This document shows positions 1-6,667 of a stretch of DNA of 7,006 nt, piece after piece; position 1 is the first letter of the stretch; every line of letters begins with the position of its first letter. The notes under the pieces are model-generated. The model made no database searches. It was not told the origin of the DNA and saw nothing but the letters and a program-made list of their open reading frames with translations. Position numbers and translations under genes: made by a program. The stretch is from Verrucomicrobiota bacterium (GTDB lineage Bacteria; Verrucomicrobiota; Verrucomicrobiia; Chthoniobacterales; UBA10450), in the NCBI GenBank assembly GCA_003218615.1, contig QHOD01000189.1, positions 1 to 7,006 of the forward strand. Direction: 5' to 3'.

Positions 1-1
1 A

Positions 2-328
2 GGACGGCTTTCCCGCTTCTCAAAAATCGGCGGCGAAATGGTGCCACATGAAGCGATCGAAAATAAGATCGTCGATTTGCTAGATCTCTCCGGAAAAGAC
101 GAGCGCTTGGTCGCGATTGTGGGAGTACAAGATGAAGCCAAAGGCGAAGCGCTCGTGTTGCTCAGCGCGGTAGATGTCGATCTTGCACAGTTGCGCAAAC
201 AACTTCATGAGTCGGGCATCTCAAACTTATGGATCCCCAAACGTGTCCAGCGCGTCGAATCCATTCCCGTCCTCGCCTCCGGCAAACTCGATCTCAAAAA
301 ATGTCAGGAACTCACGGTTCAAAAATAA
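2..328 (+). CDS. Acyl-ACP/acyl-CoA synthetase, C-terminal fragment (Aas-like, 5' end outside window)
   Basis: Only the last 108 or so residues are present; the frame is already open at the window edge. The fragment begins with GRLSRFSKIGGEMV, which matches the A8 hinge motif (G-R-x4-K-x2-G-E) of ANL adenylate-forming enzymes. It ends with IPVLASGKLDLKK, which carries the A10 catalytic lysine in the GK context. These motifs define the mobile C-terminal domain that closes over the acyl-adenylate. The KIGGEMVPHEAIE wording is typical of the synthetase part of Aas (2-acylglycerophosphoethanolamine acyltransferase/acyl-ACP synthetase), which activates fatty acids for re-acylation of lysophospholipids at the inner membrane. 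The N-terminal adenylation core, and any PlsC or MFS domains of a full Aas, lie outside the window, so a stand-alone acyl-CoA ligase is also possible. The next gene follows after 60 bases on the same strand. Confidence 0.85.
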   Translation, partial: GRLSRFSKIGGEMVPHEAIENKIVDLLDLSGKDERLVAIVGVQDEAKGEALVLLSAVDVDLAQLRKQLHESGISNLWIPKRVQRVESIPVLASGKLDLKKCQELTVQK

Positions 329-388
329 TGGCGCGCTAGGCGGTGAGTGTTGTGTAATCTCGCGGGCGGGGATCTCTATTAGCGGTCT

Positions 389-1828
389 ATGAGAGCAACA
401 TCAATCAAAGCGATTTTGCTCGCTGCGAGCTTGATCTTTCCGACTTTTGGGTTTGCCCAGACTAAGTCGAAGGATGCCGCAGCCTACGCTAACCGCGGCA
501 TTGCCAAACTACAGAAGCACGACTGGGACGGAGCCATCGCCGAATTCAACCGCGCTCTACAATTCGACCCAAAACTCGCCAAAGCATACCTCGACCGTGG
601 CGTTGCCAAAGCCAATAAAGGCGACCGAGACGGCGCCATCGCCGATTACAACCGCGCTTTGCAACTCGATCCGAAACTTGCCGCAGCGTACCAAGCCCGC
701 GCGATTGCCAAACTGGAGAAGAGCGACTGGGACGGTGCGATCGCGGACTTCAATCGCGTTTTACAGTTCGATCCAAAACTCGCCAAAGCATATAACGGCC
801 GCGGCCTCGCGAAAGTGGAGAAGCGCGAGTGGGACGGAGCCATGGCCGATTTCAATCGTGCTTTGCAACTCGACCCGAAACTCGCATCGGCATTCAACAA
901 TCGCGGCCTTGCCAAAAGGAGGAAACACGAGCTGATGGTTTACGGCGCTGTTGGTCTCTATCAGCCGGACTACGCCCTCGGCACCCTTAAGGTAGAGAAG
1001 GACGACCTGGATGCTAGCATCGCGGATTTCAATCACGCTTTGCAACTCGATCCGAAAAACGCTAAAGCTTACTACAATCGTGGCGTCGCTAAAGCCGGCA
1101 AGGACGACCTGGATGGTGCCATCGCCGATTACAACCGCGCTTTACAACTCGATCCGAAACTTCCCGGAGCGTACTCTGACAGAGGGAGTGCCAAATTAGA
1201 TCGAGGTGACGCGGACGGCGCTATCGCCGATTACAACAGCGCTCTTAACTTCAATCCCAAATTCGCCGAAGCATACCTCAACCGCGGTACCGCAAAAGCA
1301 GTTAGAGGGGACAGCAATCATGCTATAGTCGATATCAATCGCGCTCTACAACTCGATCCGAAGCTTAGCGAAGCGTACATCGACCGCGGGTTCACTAATC
1401 TTTTGGACCGCAATTTTACTGCTGCACTCCGGGACTACAGACGTTTTTGCGAGCTGTCGCAACGCAATCAGTGGTATCCTCGTTTGACCATCTGGCTGAT
1501 GCGGTCACGCTTGGGCGAGAAAGAAGCAGCAGATAAGGAACTCGCATCTCACTTCAACGCGGAGGCTGGAAGCTGGCCATCCAAAATACAGGCATACCTA
1601 CTTGGTAATCTGTCTGAGACCGAGTTTCTTGCTGCCGCCGCATCGCGGGATGCGAACACCGATCACGGCCAGCACTGTGAAGCGTGGTTTTACGCCGGGA
1701 TGAAGAGCCTTCTTGCCGGCAATAAGTCTGCCGCCTCAGAGTTTTTCAAAAAATGCCTGGCCACGGAACGAAAGAGGACAACCGAATACCACTTCGCCAA
1801 GGCAGAATTGAAGGCCTTGGGACAGTAA
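389..1828 (+). CDS. Exported TPR-repeat protein with NlpI-like C-terminal region
   Basis: This is a 479-residue protein. Residues 1-23 form a signal peptide: a basic start (MRATSIK), a hydrophobic stretch, and a likely signal peptidase I site after FGFA. There is no lipobox cysteine, so a soluble periplasmic protein is expected. Residues 30-360 hold nine tandem 34-residue TPR units of the pattern AYxxRGxAKxxKxDxDGAIADxNRALQLDPKL. Unit 5 (166-224) carries a 25-residue insertion. Residues 361-479 (GNLSETEFLAAA, EAWFYAGMKSLLAG, EYHFAKAELKALGQ) resemble the C-terminus of the lipoprotein NlpI, which is a TPR adaptor for periplasmic peptidoglycan hydrolases and proteases. A scaffold role in the periplasm is therefore inferred; the partner is unknown. 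The ATG at 389 is chosen because it yields the signal peptide directly; no clear Shine-Dalgarno is visible. The gene converges on the hydrolase gene that ends 32 bases downstream. Confidence 0.9.
   Translation: MRATSIKAILLAASLIFPTFGFAQTKSKDAAAYANRGIAKLQKHDWDGAIAEFNRALQFDPKLAKAYLDRGVAKANKGDRDGAIADYNRALQLDPKLAAAYQARAIAKLEKSDWDGAIADFNRVLQFDPKLAKAYNGRGLAKVEKREWDGAMADFNRALQLDPKLASAFNNRGLAKRRKHELMVYGAVGLYQPDYALGTLKVEKDDLDASIADFNHALQLDPKNAKAYYNRGVAKAGKDDLDGAIADYNRALQLDPKLPGAYSDRGSAKLDRGDADGAIADYNSALNFNPKFAEAYLNRGTAKAVRGDSNHAIVDINRALQLDPKLSEAYIDRGFTNLLDRNFTAALRDYRRFCELSQRNQWYPRLTIWLMRSRLGEKEAADKELASHFNAEAGSWPSKIQAYLLGNLSETEFLAAAASRDANTDHGQHCEAWFYAGMKSLLAGNKSAASEFFKKCLATERKRTTEYHFAKAELKALGQ
476..1468 (+). 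repeat. Tandem 102-base TPR-coding repeats, nine units
   Basis: Nine consecutive units, each about 102 bases (34 codons), encode the TPR array; unit 5 is longer by 75 bases. Similarity is visible at the DNA level as well as in protein, for example recurrent CAACTCGATCCGAA-type segments at the end of each unit. Units 1 and 3 share features (WDGAIA, LQFDPKLAKAY) that differ from unit 2 (LQLDPKLAAAY). A 20-base stretch starting at 569 recurs unchanged at 773, exactly 204 bases later. This indicates that a two-unit block was duplicated. Such arrays can change copy number by recombination. Confidence 0.85.
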
Positions 1829-1860
1829 GGCAGTTGGATCAAACGTTGGCGTCGGGCCGA

Positions 1861-3102
1861 TTAGCGCGTCCGCCGAGTAACGATCCCGGACGCTGGTGAG
1901 ATCGTCTGTTTGGCGCCGATCCCAAGAAATTTGAGACTTGGACTAAGCGCGCTGAAAGCGGCAGCGGCGAGAGCCTTCTGGCCCTCGATCGATGGATGCC
2001 AAGCGTCTGCGGGATTTATCAACTCCAGGCGACTGAAATTCACTTTTGCCAGAGCATCAGAATACTGCACGCGAACATTAGAACTGTGCGTGAACTGCCG
2101 ATCCAGATTGCTGACCATCGCTCGCATTTCGCCGTTCAGCATTAAACCGAGTCGGACCATATTGTTCTGATAAGGCGATTTCAGCGACTCGAAGCTGCGA
2201 TTGCCGCTCTCGAAATACGGATAGAGCGCTGGATTTTTAGCGTGCAGCGCTTCTGCTTTTCGCCGCGCTTTGAAAAACGTTTCCAGATTCGCCAATCCGA
2301 AAACGACAATCGCCACTCTGTGGTTCTCTGTTTTTGCCCGATCAATCAGCCACTGAAGCGGTTCGGTGTAGTTCTGTCGAAATTGCGTTGCGATTTCTTG
2401 CATGCGCTTTTCCGGGTGCGCTCGCTCGGTCGGAGAAAGTCCCTCCACCCAGTCGAGGTTGTTATGTCCGATCCAAATCAGGATCAAATCTGGAAATCTT
2501 TTCTTGCGCAGAATTTGACGCGCTTGTCCGGAGAGATTGCGCGTTCGGACGATCCTTCTGCGAATGCCTTCGCTCGCCCGGGCCGGGGCGACCAGCGCAC
2601 CGGCGCCATTGTATTCCGTCGCGACGAGTGGCGTGAAAGTTTCCATCCTTTCGTACACGCTCCAGATGCTGGCTGGATCAGGATCAGTATCGAGAAACCA
2701 GTTCTTGCGTCGCTGGGTCCTTGCTCGCCAAAACAAGCTGATAGGAGACGATATGTAAAAATGTTGTGTAAGGCTGTCCCCTATCATCGCCACATGCGGC
2801 AATCGGCGCACGAGTTCAGCTCGGCTGATTCTGCCTTGTCGGTACTCTAAGTAATCGTTGTAGAACGGCGACGACGGCTGTGAAACCCGTTCGAGATAAT
2901 CCGGGGTTGTCGCCGTCGGAGGATCGCTCGCTACTCGGTCGAACAAGAAGAGCAAATCGACCAGGTTGGCTGCGATCTCTTCACCCATCACGACCGGAAA
3001 TGGCCGCGGCGGATTTGCAAATTCTTCGGTGCACTGCGCTGGCACCGCAGTCAAGAATACAAAGACCCCGGCGAGGAAGACAAACCGCGTAGGTGAAAAC
3101 AT
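1861..3102 (-). CDS. Exported SGNH/GDSL-family hydrolase
   Basis: This is a 413-residue protein. Residues 1-22 form a signal peptide (FVFLAGVFVFLTAVPA, likely cut after VPA). The following cysteine has glutamine before it and so does not make a lipobox. The SGNH blocks are recognisable in order: AMIGDSLTQ with nucleophile Ser110 (block I), NGAGA near 165-169 (block II glycine), IGHNN at 211-215 (block III asparagine), and DAWHP at 366-370 supplying catalytic Asp366 and His369 (block V). The enzyme should be an esterase, lipase or carbohydrate deacetylase acting in the periplasm or outside the cell; the substrate cannot be read from sequence. A region of about 100 residues precedes the GDSL motif, longer than in minimal family members, with no recognised domain. 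The ATG at 3102 gives the signal peptide directly. It is transcribed divergently from the acyltransferase fusion gene. Confidence 0.87.
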   Translation of the reverse strand: MFSPTRFVFLAGVFVFLTAVPAQCTEEFANPPRPFPVVMGEEIAANLVDLLFLFDRVASDPPTATTPDYLERVSQPSSPFYNDYLEYRQGRISRAELVRRLPHVAMIGDSLTQHFYISSPISLFWRARTQRRKNWFLDTDPDPASIWSVYERMETFTPLVATEYNGAGALVAPARASEGIRRRIVRTRNLSGQARQILRKKRFPDLILIWIGHNNLDWVEGLSPTERAHPEKRMQEIATQFRQNYTEPLQWLIDRAKTENHRVAIVVFGLANLETFFKARRKAEALHAKNPALYPYFESGNRSFESLKSPYQNNMVRLGLMLNGEMRAMVSNLDRQFTHSSNVRVQYSDALAKVNFSRLELINPADAWHPSIEGQKALAAAAFSALSPSLKFLGIGAKQTISPASGIVTRRTR

Positions 3103-3180
3103 CTCACATCAGAATTCGAAACGTGCAGCGAAATTGCGGTTATCGCTCCAATTTGCTTTGGTCGTTTCCCTCCGGCAAAT
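3103..3180. promoter_or_regulatory. Divergent intergenic spacer between the SGNH hydrolase and acyltransferase genes
   Basis: The two genes are transcribed away from each other, so both promoters should lie in or near these 78 bases, possibly reaching into the 5' coding ends. No convincing -35/-10 pair, operator palindrome or Shine-Dalgarno site stands out on either strand. The assignment rests on gene orientation alone. Confidence 0.3.
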
Positions 3181-4773
3181 TTGTCAATCAATTCGCATTT
3201 TGTGCGCTCATTTTTCCATTCTGTTGCCAATCGCGTTGCAGCGCTGTTGATGAAATTGCTGTTTGGTTACTCGTCGCAGGTTCGGGTAATCGGGCAGGAC
3301 AAGGCGAATCGCGATGGCGGATTTCTTTTGGCGGGAAATCACATCAGCCATTTCGATCCGTTTATTATTTCCTCGGTCGTGCGGCGCAAGATCGATTGGA
3401 TGGCAATGGCAGAATTCTTTCCGCGTCCAGTGCTCGGTTTTCTTTTGCGAGCAGTCGATGCGTTCCCGGCGGATCGATATCGCGCGGATCGCAAAACCAT
3501 CCGCACTGCCATCGAACGGCTGAAACAGGGCCGGATTGTCGGGCTTTTTCCAGAGGGGGGCATCCGCGACGGCGCCCGTTCGTTACTCGAAGGCGCACCG
3601 TTGCGCGCTGGCGCGTCGACACTGGCGCATATCGCTGGAGTTCCGATTTTGCCGTGCGTGATTGTCGGCAGCGACCGATTATACTCAAAGAAGAGTTGGT
3701 TGCCGCTGAGACGAACCCCGATCTGGATTGCATTCGGAGATCCGATTTCAGATTTTCCCGGGCTGGCAAAATCCGACGCGCGAGAGTGCATTGAGCGCGA
3801 CCTCACCACGGCATTCAAAAATCTTTACTTGGAATTACGACAAACTTTTCGACTCTCACCGGACGATTTGCCGCACCCGCCACGCGAACGAATGGGGTCG
3901 CACGCGCAGACTCGTCCTCGTCCGCGCGGCCATCCATTGCGGCGCGTCTCTGCAATGGCCATCGATTCCCTCATGTGCGCGTCGCTAAACCTGATGCAGT
4001 CGCGTCATCGGCTGCGCGCGCGCAGCCGGGATGAAATGGAACGCTACGTGGCCGAATGCGAGAAACTCACGGCACACGATTTTTACGCTGTTCCGCACAA
4101 TGGCGGACTCGCGAGTGGGATTGGCGAGGGCGCGATGGCCACCTGGCGCAGTCCGATCACAACCAAATTTCCCGCGAACGACATCGCTCGCGCAGATTTT
4201 TTCCGCTGTGCGCGCGGCTGGAACGCGCCGACCGTGCTGATGTTGCACGCGCTCATGTCGGCGAGCCACATCGGATATCGCCGTTGGGCGGCGCGCTTCA
4301 ACGAACTCGGCTGGAATGCGTGCTTCGTGCATCTGCCGTATCACTATTCTCGGGTACCGCGCGGCTACTGGAACGGTGAACTCGCCATCACTGCCGATCT
4401 CATCCGCAACGCGGAGGGATTACGTCAGGGAGTGATCGAAGTGCGGCAATTAATGGCGGCGTTGCGCGAGCGGGGTTGCAACGATTTTGGCGTCACGCGT
4501 TTCATGCGGCGGGAACTTCGACGCGCGCAGATCGAGCCGTCGCTGGTGGCCCGGCATTTTCATCTCAGCTCGCCAATGCACAATCAACCGTTGTGCGACG
4601 GCAATCGGATCCTGTTTGTCGCGGGCGAGTTTGATTCAATTGCCCGGGCAGCGGATCTCGAGGCGATCCAACAGGAATGGCACGGGTCGGAGCTACTCCG
4701 CGTGCGGCAAGGACATTTCGGCTACCGGATGTTGCGTGAAACGATGGCACGATTGAAAGAGCGCGGCCTCTAA
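3181..4773 (+). CDS. PlsC-type acyltransferase fused to an alpha/beta-hydrolase domain that lacks its nucleophile elbow
   Basis: One frame of 530 residues. Residues 1-220 form a PlsC/LPLAT acyltransferase: a hydrophobic or amphipathic N-terminus, the catalytic HX4D motif NHISHFD (His54, Asp59), the substrate-binding FPEGGIRDG (123-131), and VPILPCVIVG (154-163). It would transfer an acyl chain to a glycerophosphate or lysophospholipid at the inner membrane. A basic, proline-rich linker (about 221-255) leads to a second domain, about 256-530. That domain has TWRSP (321-325), the first strand TVLMLHALM, HLPYHYSRVPRGYW, and the late catalytic sites GEFDS (Asp485) and QGHFGY (His512), as in alpha/beta hydrolases loosely resembling the ABHD18 type. 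No G-x-S-x-G is present: sequence passes from GCNDFGV (to 438) straight to TRFMRREL, so the domain is probably inactive or the sequence is deleted. The start is uncertain: TTG 3181 is taken, with GTG 3202 (giving MRSFFHSVANR) equally likely and ATG 3250 shorter; none has a clear ribosome site. The hydrolase half may once have started at ATG 3895 or 3955. Confidence 0.8.
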   Translation: MSINSHFVRSFFHSVANRVAALLMKLLFGYSSQVRVIGQDKANRDGGFLLAGNHISHFDPFIISSVVRRKIDWMAMAEFFPRPVLGFLLRAVDAFPADRYRADRKTIRTAIERLKQGRIVGLFPEGGIRDGARSLLEGAPLRAGASTLAHIAGVPILPCVIVGSDRLYSKKSWLPLRRTPIWIAFGDPISDFPGLAKSDARECIERDLTTAFKNLYLELRQTFRLSPDDLPHPPRERMGSHAQTRPRPRGHPLRRVSAMAIDSLMCASLNLMQSRHRLRARSRDEMERYVAECEKLTAHDFYAVPHNGGLASGIGEGAMATWRSPITTKFPANDIARADFFRCARGWNAPTVLMLHALMSASHIGYRRWAARFNELGWNACFVHLPYHYSRVPRGYWNGELAITADLIRNAEGLRQGVIEVRQLMAALRERGCNDFGVTRFMRRELRRAQIEPSLVARHFHLSSPMHNQPLCDGNRILFVAGEFDSIARAADLEAIQQEWHGSELLRVRQGHFGYRMLRETMARLKERGL

Positions 4774-6173
4774 TCGAGCCAGTTCATCGCTGCGATCACG
4801 CGGCGGAACTCCGCGTCGTTGGTCGAGAGCGCCGGCAGCCATTCGCCAACTGGTTCCCGTTTCCACCATGCCGGATCGCCAATCGGCGCGAAATGATAAC
4901 GATACAGCCGCGCGCGAATGTAACGAGGCGGCGCGGTGGGAAACGGATTGTTGGCCAGGAGCGAGAGCGTGCCGCGATCGTTGTGCAAAAGTTTCCAGAC
5001 GAAATGCAGTGTCCATGGATATTCGGCCGGAGACGCCATTGCAGCGAACCAGATTTGCCAATCGATCCGCGGTTGATACGGCGCGACAAACGGCGGACGC
5101 CGGTTGGGATCGCCCGGTTTGGCCTTGAATCCGTATTCCTGCCATTTTGTGTCGCCGGCGATCACGGCGTCGTCGGTCCCCTCGAAAATAATTTCATAAC
5201 GCTCTTTGCCAACGCTGCCGAACGCTCCGTAAGTGTTGACCAGATCGAGCGGATCGAATGAGGAATTCATTACTTGCCGATTGGAAACAAGGTTGAGCAC
5301 GCGGCGAAGGAATGTGTCGTCGAAACAGGCGAGGAACGGAATGATCGTGACGTAATTTAAAAACGACAGATTGCCACTGATGATCAGGAAGATTTGAAAA
5401 GTGACGAGCAGCACGCCGGCAATATGTCGGGCAAGTCGCGGCCCGAATGAAAACCAGGGCACGACCAATTCAACGAAATGGTTCCAGACTGTTTCGATGT
5501 TGTGGAACCAGTGCGGCGCAAAATGCAAATAGCGGCTGATCGGATTCGGGATCGGCTGCGTTTCGTAATGATAGTAAAGGCAGGTCAGATCGCGCCAGCA
5601 GGAGTCACCGCGCAGTTTGATCAGGCCGGCGCCGATCATGATGCGAAAGCCGAGCCAGCGAAAAAGCCAGACGACAAGAAGCGGCGGCGCGGTTTTTGGG
5701 AATGGCCGCGCGTCAAATAGAGGGCAAAGAAAGATCGACAAGAACCCCGTCTCAAGCAGCTGAGTTTCCCAACCGTAACCATACCAAACTTGACCGATGT
5801 GAACGATCGACATGTACATCGCCCAGAGAACTGTGAGAATTATGGCGTTCGCGTAGCCGGCAAGAACAAGGAGAGACAGCGCAAACCCCGTCCACGCAAA
5901 GATCGACAATCCGTTATCCGAGAGGCCGAACCAGAAAAGCGTCGGCAGCCGAAGCATGCCCGCGCTGGAGGAACCAAGCTGCGATTGGATCGAAGCAAGA
6001 AAATGATTCGCCGGAGTTAATCCATGCTCACCGATCAGCGGCACTAGTTGCTGGGCGACAACTAAAAACGCGATCGCATACACAAACCCGAGCAGCCGCA
6101 GAATCACGAACCGCGTCAGCCAATAAGAGTTTCCGCCCCCGAAAAACCTTGCGAGAATGTTTTCGGCATTCAT
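4770..6173 (-). CDS. Lipase maturation factor (LMF) family membrane protein
   Basis: This is a 467-residue polytopic membrane protein. Hydrophobic segments lie roughly at 23-46, 91-118, 142-153, 164-185, 232-243, 251-267 and 270-284. The LMF signature regions are clear: CWRDLTCLYYHYETQPIPNP (192-211) in a loop, then NTYGAFGSVGKERYEIIFEG (313-332), WQEYGFKAKPGD (344-355), APYQPRIDWQIWFAA (364-378), and NNPFPTAPPRYIRARLYRY (408-426) in the C-terminal part. Animal LMF1 is an ER membrane protein needed for folding of secreted lipases. Bacterial members are common but poorly characterised, so a role in export or folding of envelope proteins is inference. The frame stays open to a TTG at 6233, but that codon lies inside a heptamer repeat and adds residues unlike the family, so ATG 6173 is preferred. 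Its stop (TAG) overlaps the convergent fusion gene's stop by four bases. Confidence 0.9.
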   Translation of the reverse strand: MNAENILARFFGGGNSYWLTRFVILRLLGFVYAIAFLVVAQQLVPLIGEHGLTPANHFLASIQSQLGSSSAGMLRLPTLFWFGLSDNGLSIFAWTGFALSLLVLAGYANAIILTVLWAMYMSIVHIGQVWYGYGWETQLLETGFLSIFLCPLFDARPFPKTAPPLLVVWLFRWLGFRIMIGAGLIKLRGDSCWRDLTCLYYHYETQPIPNPISRYLHFAPHWFHNIETVWNHFVELVVPWFSFGPRLARHIAGVLLVTFQIFLIISGNLSFLNYVTIIPFLACFDDTFLRRVLNLVSNRQVMNSSFDPLDLVNTYGAFGSVGKERYEIIFEGTDDAVIAGDTKWQEYGFKAKPGDPNRRPPFVAPYQPRIDWQIWFAAMASPAEYPWTLHFVWKLLHNDRGTLSLLANNPFPTAPPRYIRARLYRYHFAPIGDPAWWKREPVGEWLPALSTNDAEFRRVIAAMNWLD

Positions 6174-6203
6174 GACATCGACATTGACGAACGCGTGGTT
6201 TAG

Positions 6204-6238
6204 AACGTTCAACGCCCAACGCTCAACGTCCAACGCTC
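6204..6238. repeat. Heptamer tandem repeat AACGNNC, five units
   Basis: Five contiguous 7-base units read AACGTTC, AACGCCC, AACGCTC, AACGTCC and AACGCTC, followed by AA. The AACG and final C are invariant and the two middle bases are always pyrimidines. The array lies 31 bases upstream of the preferred LMF start and extends the LMF reading frame artificially. It resembles short heptameric intergenic repeats known from several bacterial groups. No function can be assigned; on the LMF strand it would lie in the 5' leader or promoter region. Confidence 0.85.
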
Positions 6239-6295
6239 AATGAATCCGCAATTAGAGCGGGCCGAAATCGGGCGGCGCAAATTTTCCCGACAACA

Positions 6296-6412
6296 TCACA
6301 ACAAGACCAGCACAAGGGCACCGACGCCGAGCAACTTAATAATCGTGCTCTGTCGCCGGCCTAACGATGGCTGCGACTTTGGCAAGGGTGGCGGCGCTTG
6401 TATTTCTGCCAT
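6296..6412 (-). CDS. Possible small tail-anchored peptide, or remnant of a membrane-protein N-terminus
   Basis: An ATG frame of 38 codons ending in TGA. The peptide begins MAEIQAPPPLPKSQPSLGRR, a proline-rich and then basic cytoplasmic-type segment, and ends with the hydrophobic IIKLLGVGALVLVLL. This fits a tail-anchored or single-pass membrane peptide. It also resembles the first 40 or so residues of larger inner-membrane proteins such as CreD, where a similar hydrophobic segment is followed by IPL. Here the stop cuts the segment short, and reading past it shows no family match, so a truncated pseudogene is an alternative. No Shine-Dalgarno site is visible. It lies on the same strand as tRNA-Phe, 55 bases downstream of it, and as LMF. 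Confidence 0.4.
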   Translation of the reverse strand: MAEIQAPPPLPKSQPSLGRRQSTIIKLLGVGALVLVLL

Positions 6413-6467
6413 GCCGGCAGAATGAATGACTGGTCTTTTTTCTGCAATCAAATCCTGTCCGAAATCA

Positions 6468-6540
6468 TGGCTGGGGGCGGAATCGAACCGCCGACACGTG
6501 GATTTTCAGTCCACTGCTCTGCCAACTGAGCTACCCAGCC
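6468..6540 (-). tRNA. tRNA-Phe (anticodon GAA)
   Basis: Read on the minus strand, the sequence folds as a full cloverleaf: acceptor stem GGCTGGG pairing with CCCAGCC (7 bp), D arm GCTC-AGTTGGCA-GAGC, anticodon arm GTGGA-CTGAAAA-TCCAC with GAA in the loop, five-base variable loop GTGTC, and T arm GGCGG-TTCGATT-CCGCC. The discriminator base is A at 6468. CCA is not encoded and must be added enzymatically. The gene decodes UUC and UUU. No obvious promoter or Rho-independent terminator was found on its flanks. Confidence 0.97.
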
Positions 6541-6667
6541 GTAAGATCGACAATCGCAGACGAAAGCCGGGCGTTCACTATGCAAAATTCGGACGGCTGA
6601 GCAAGAACGAAGCAAGTATTCTGTTCCCTTGCCTCTATTAATCCTCTTGTGCAGCGGGCAGAATCGT

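Noticed and set aside
353..358. TGTAAT as a -10 element for the TPR gene
   Set aside because: No acceptable -35 hexamer is found 16-18 bases upstream; a single hexamer match is expected by chance.
476..1468. Regular repeats as a CRISPR array
   Set aside because: The periodicity is 102 bases, in frame, and encodes TPR motifs; there are no unique spacers between short repeats.
1829..1860. Terminator between the convergent TPR and SGNH genes
   Set aside because: The 32-base gap contains no GC-rich hairpin with a T-run on either strand.
2242..2850. Long plus-strand frame of 202 codons inside the SGNH gene
   Set aside because: It lies antisense to clear SGNH catalytic motifs and shows no recognisable domain.
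6174..6233. TTG-started 20-residue extension of the LMF protein
   Set aside because: The start and first residues are encoded by the heptamer repeat and do not look like the family N-terminus; ATG 6173 fits better.
6240..6425. Plus-strand 61-residue frame
   Set aside because: The composition is unlike a folded protein and the opposite strand carries a more coherent small frame; treated as a shadow.
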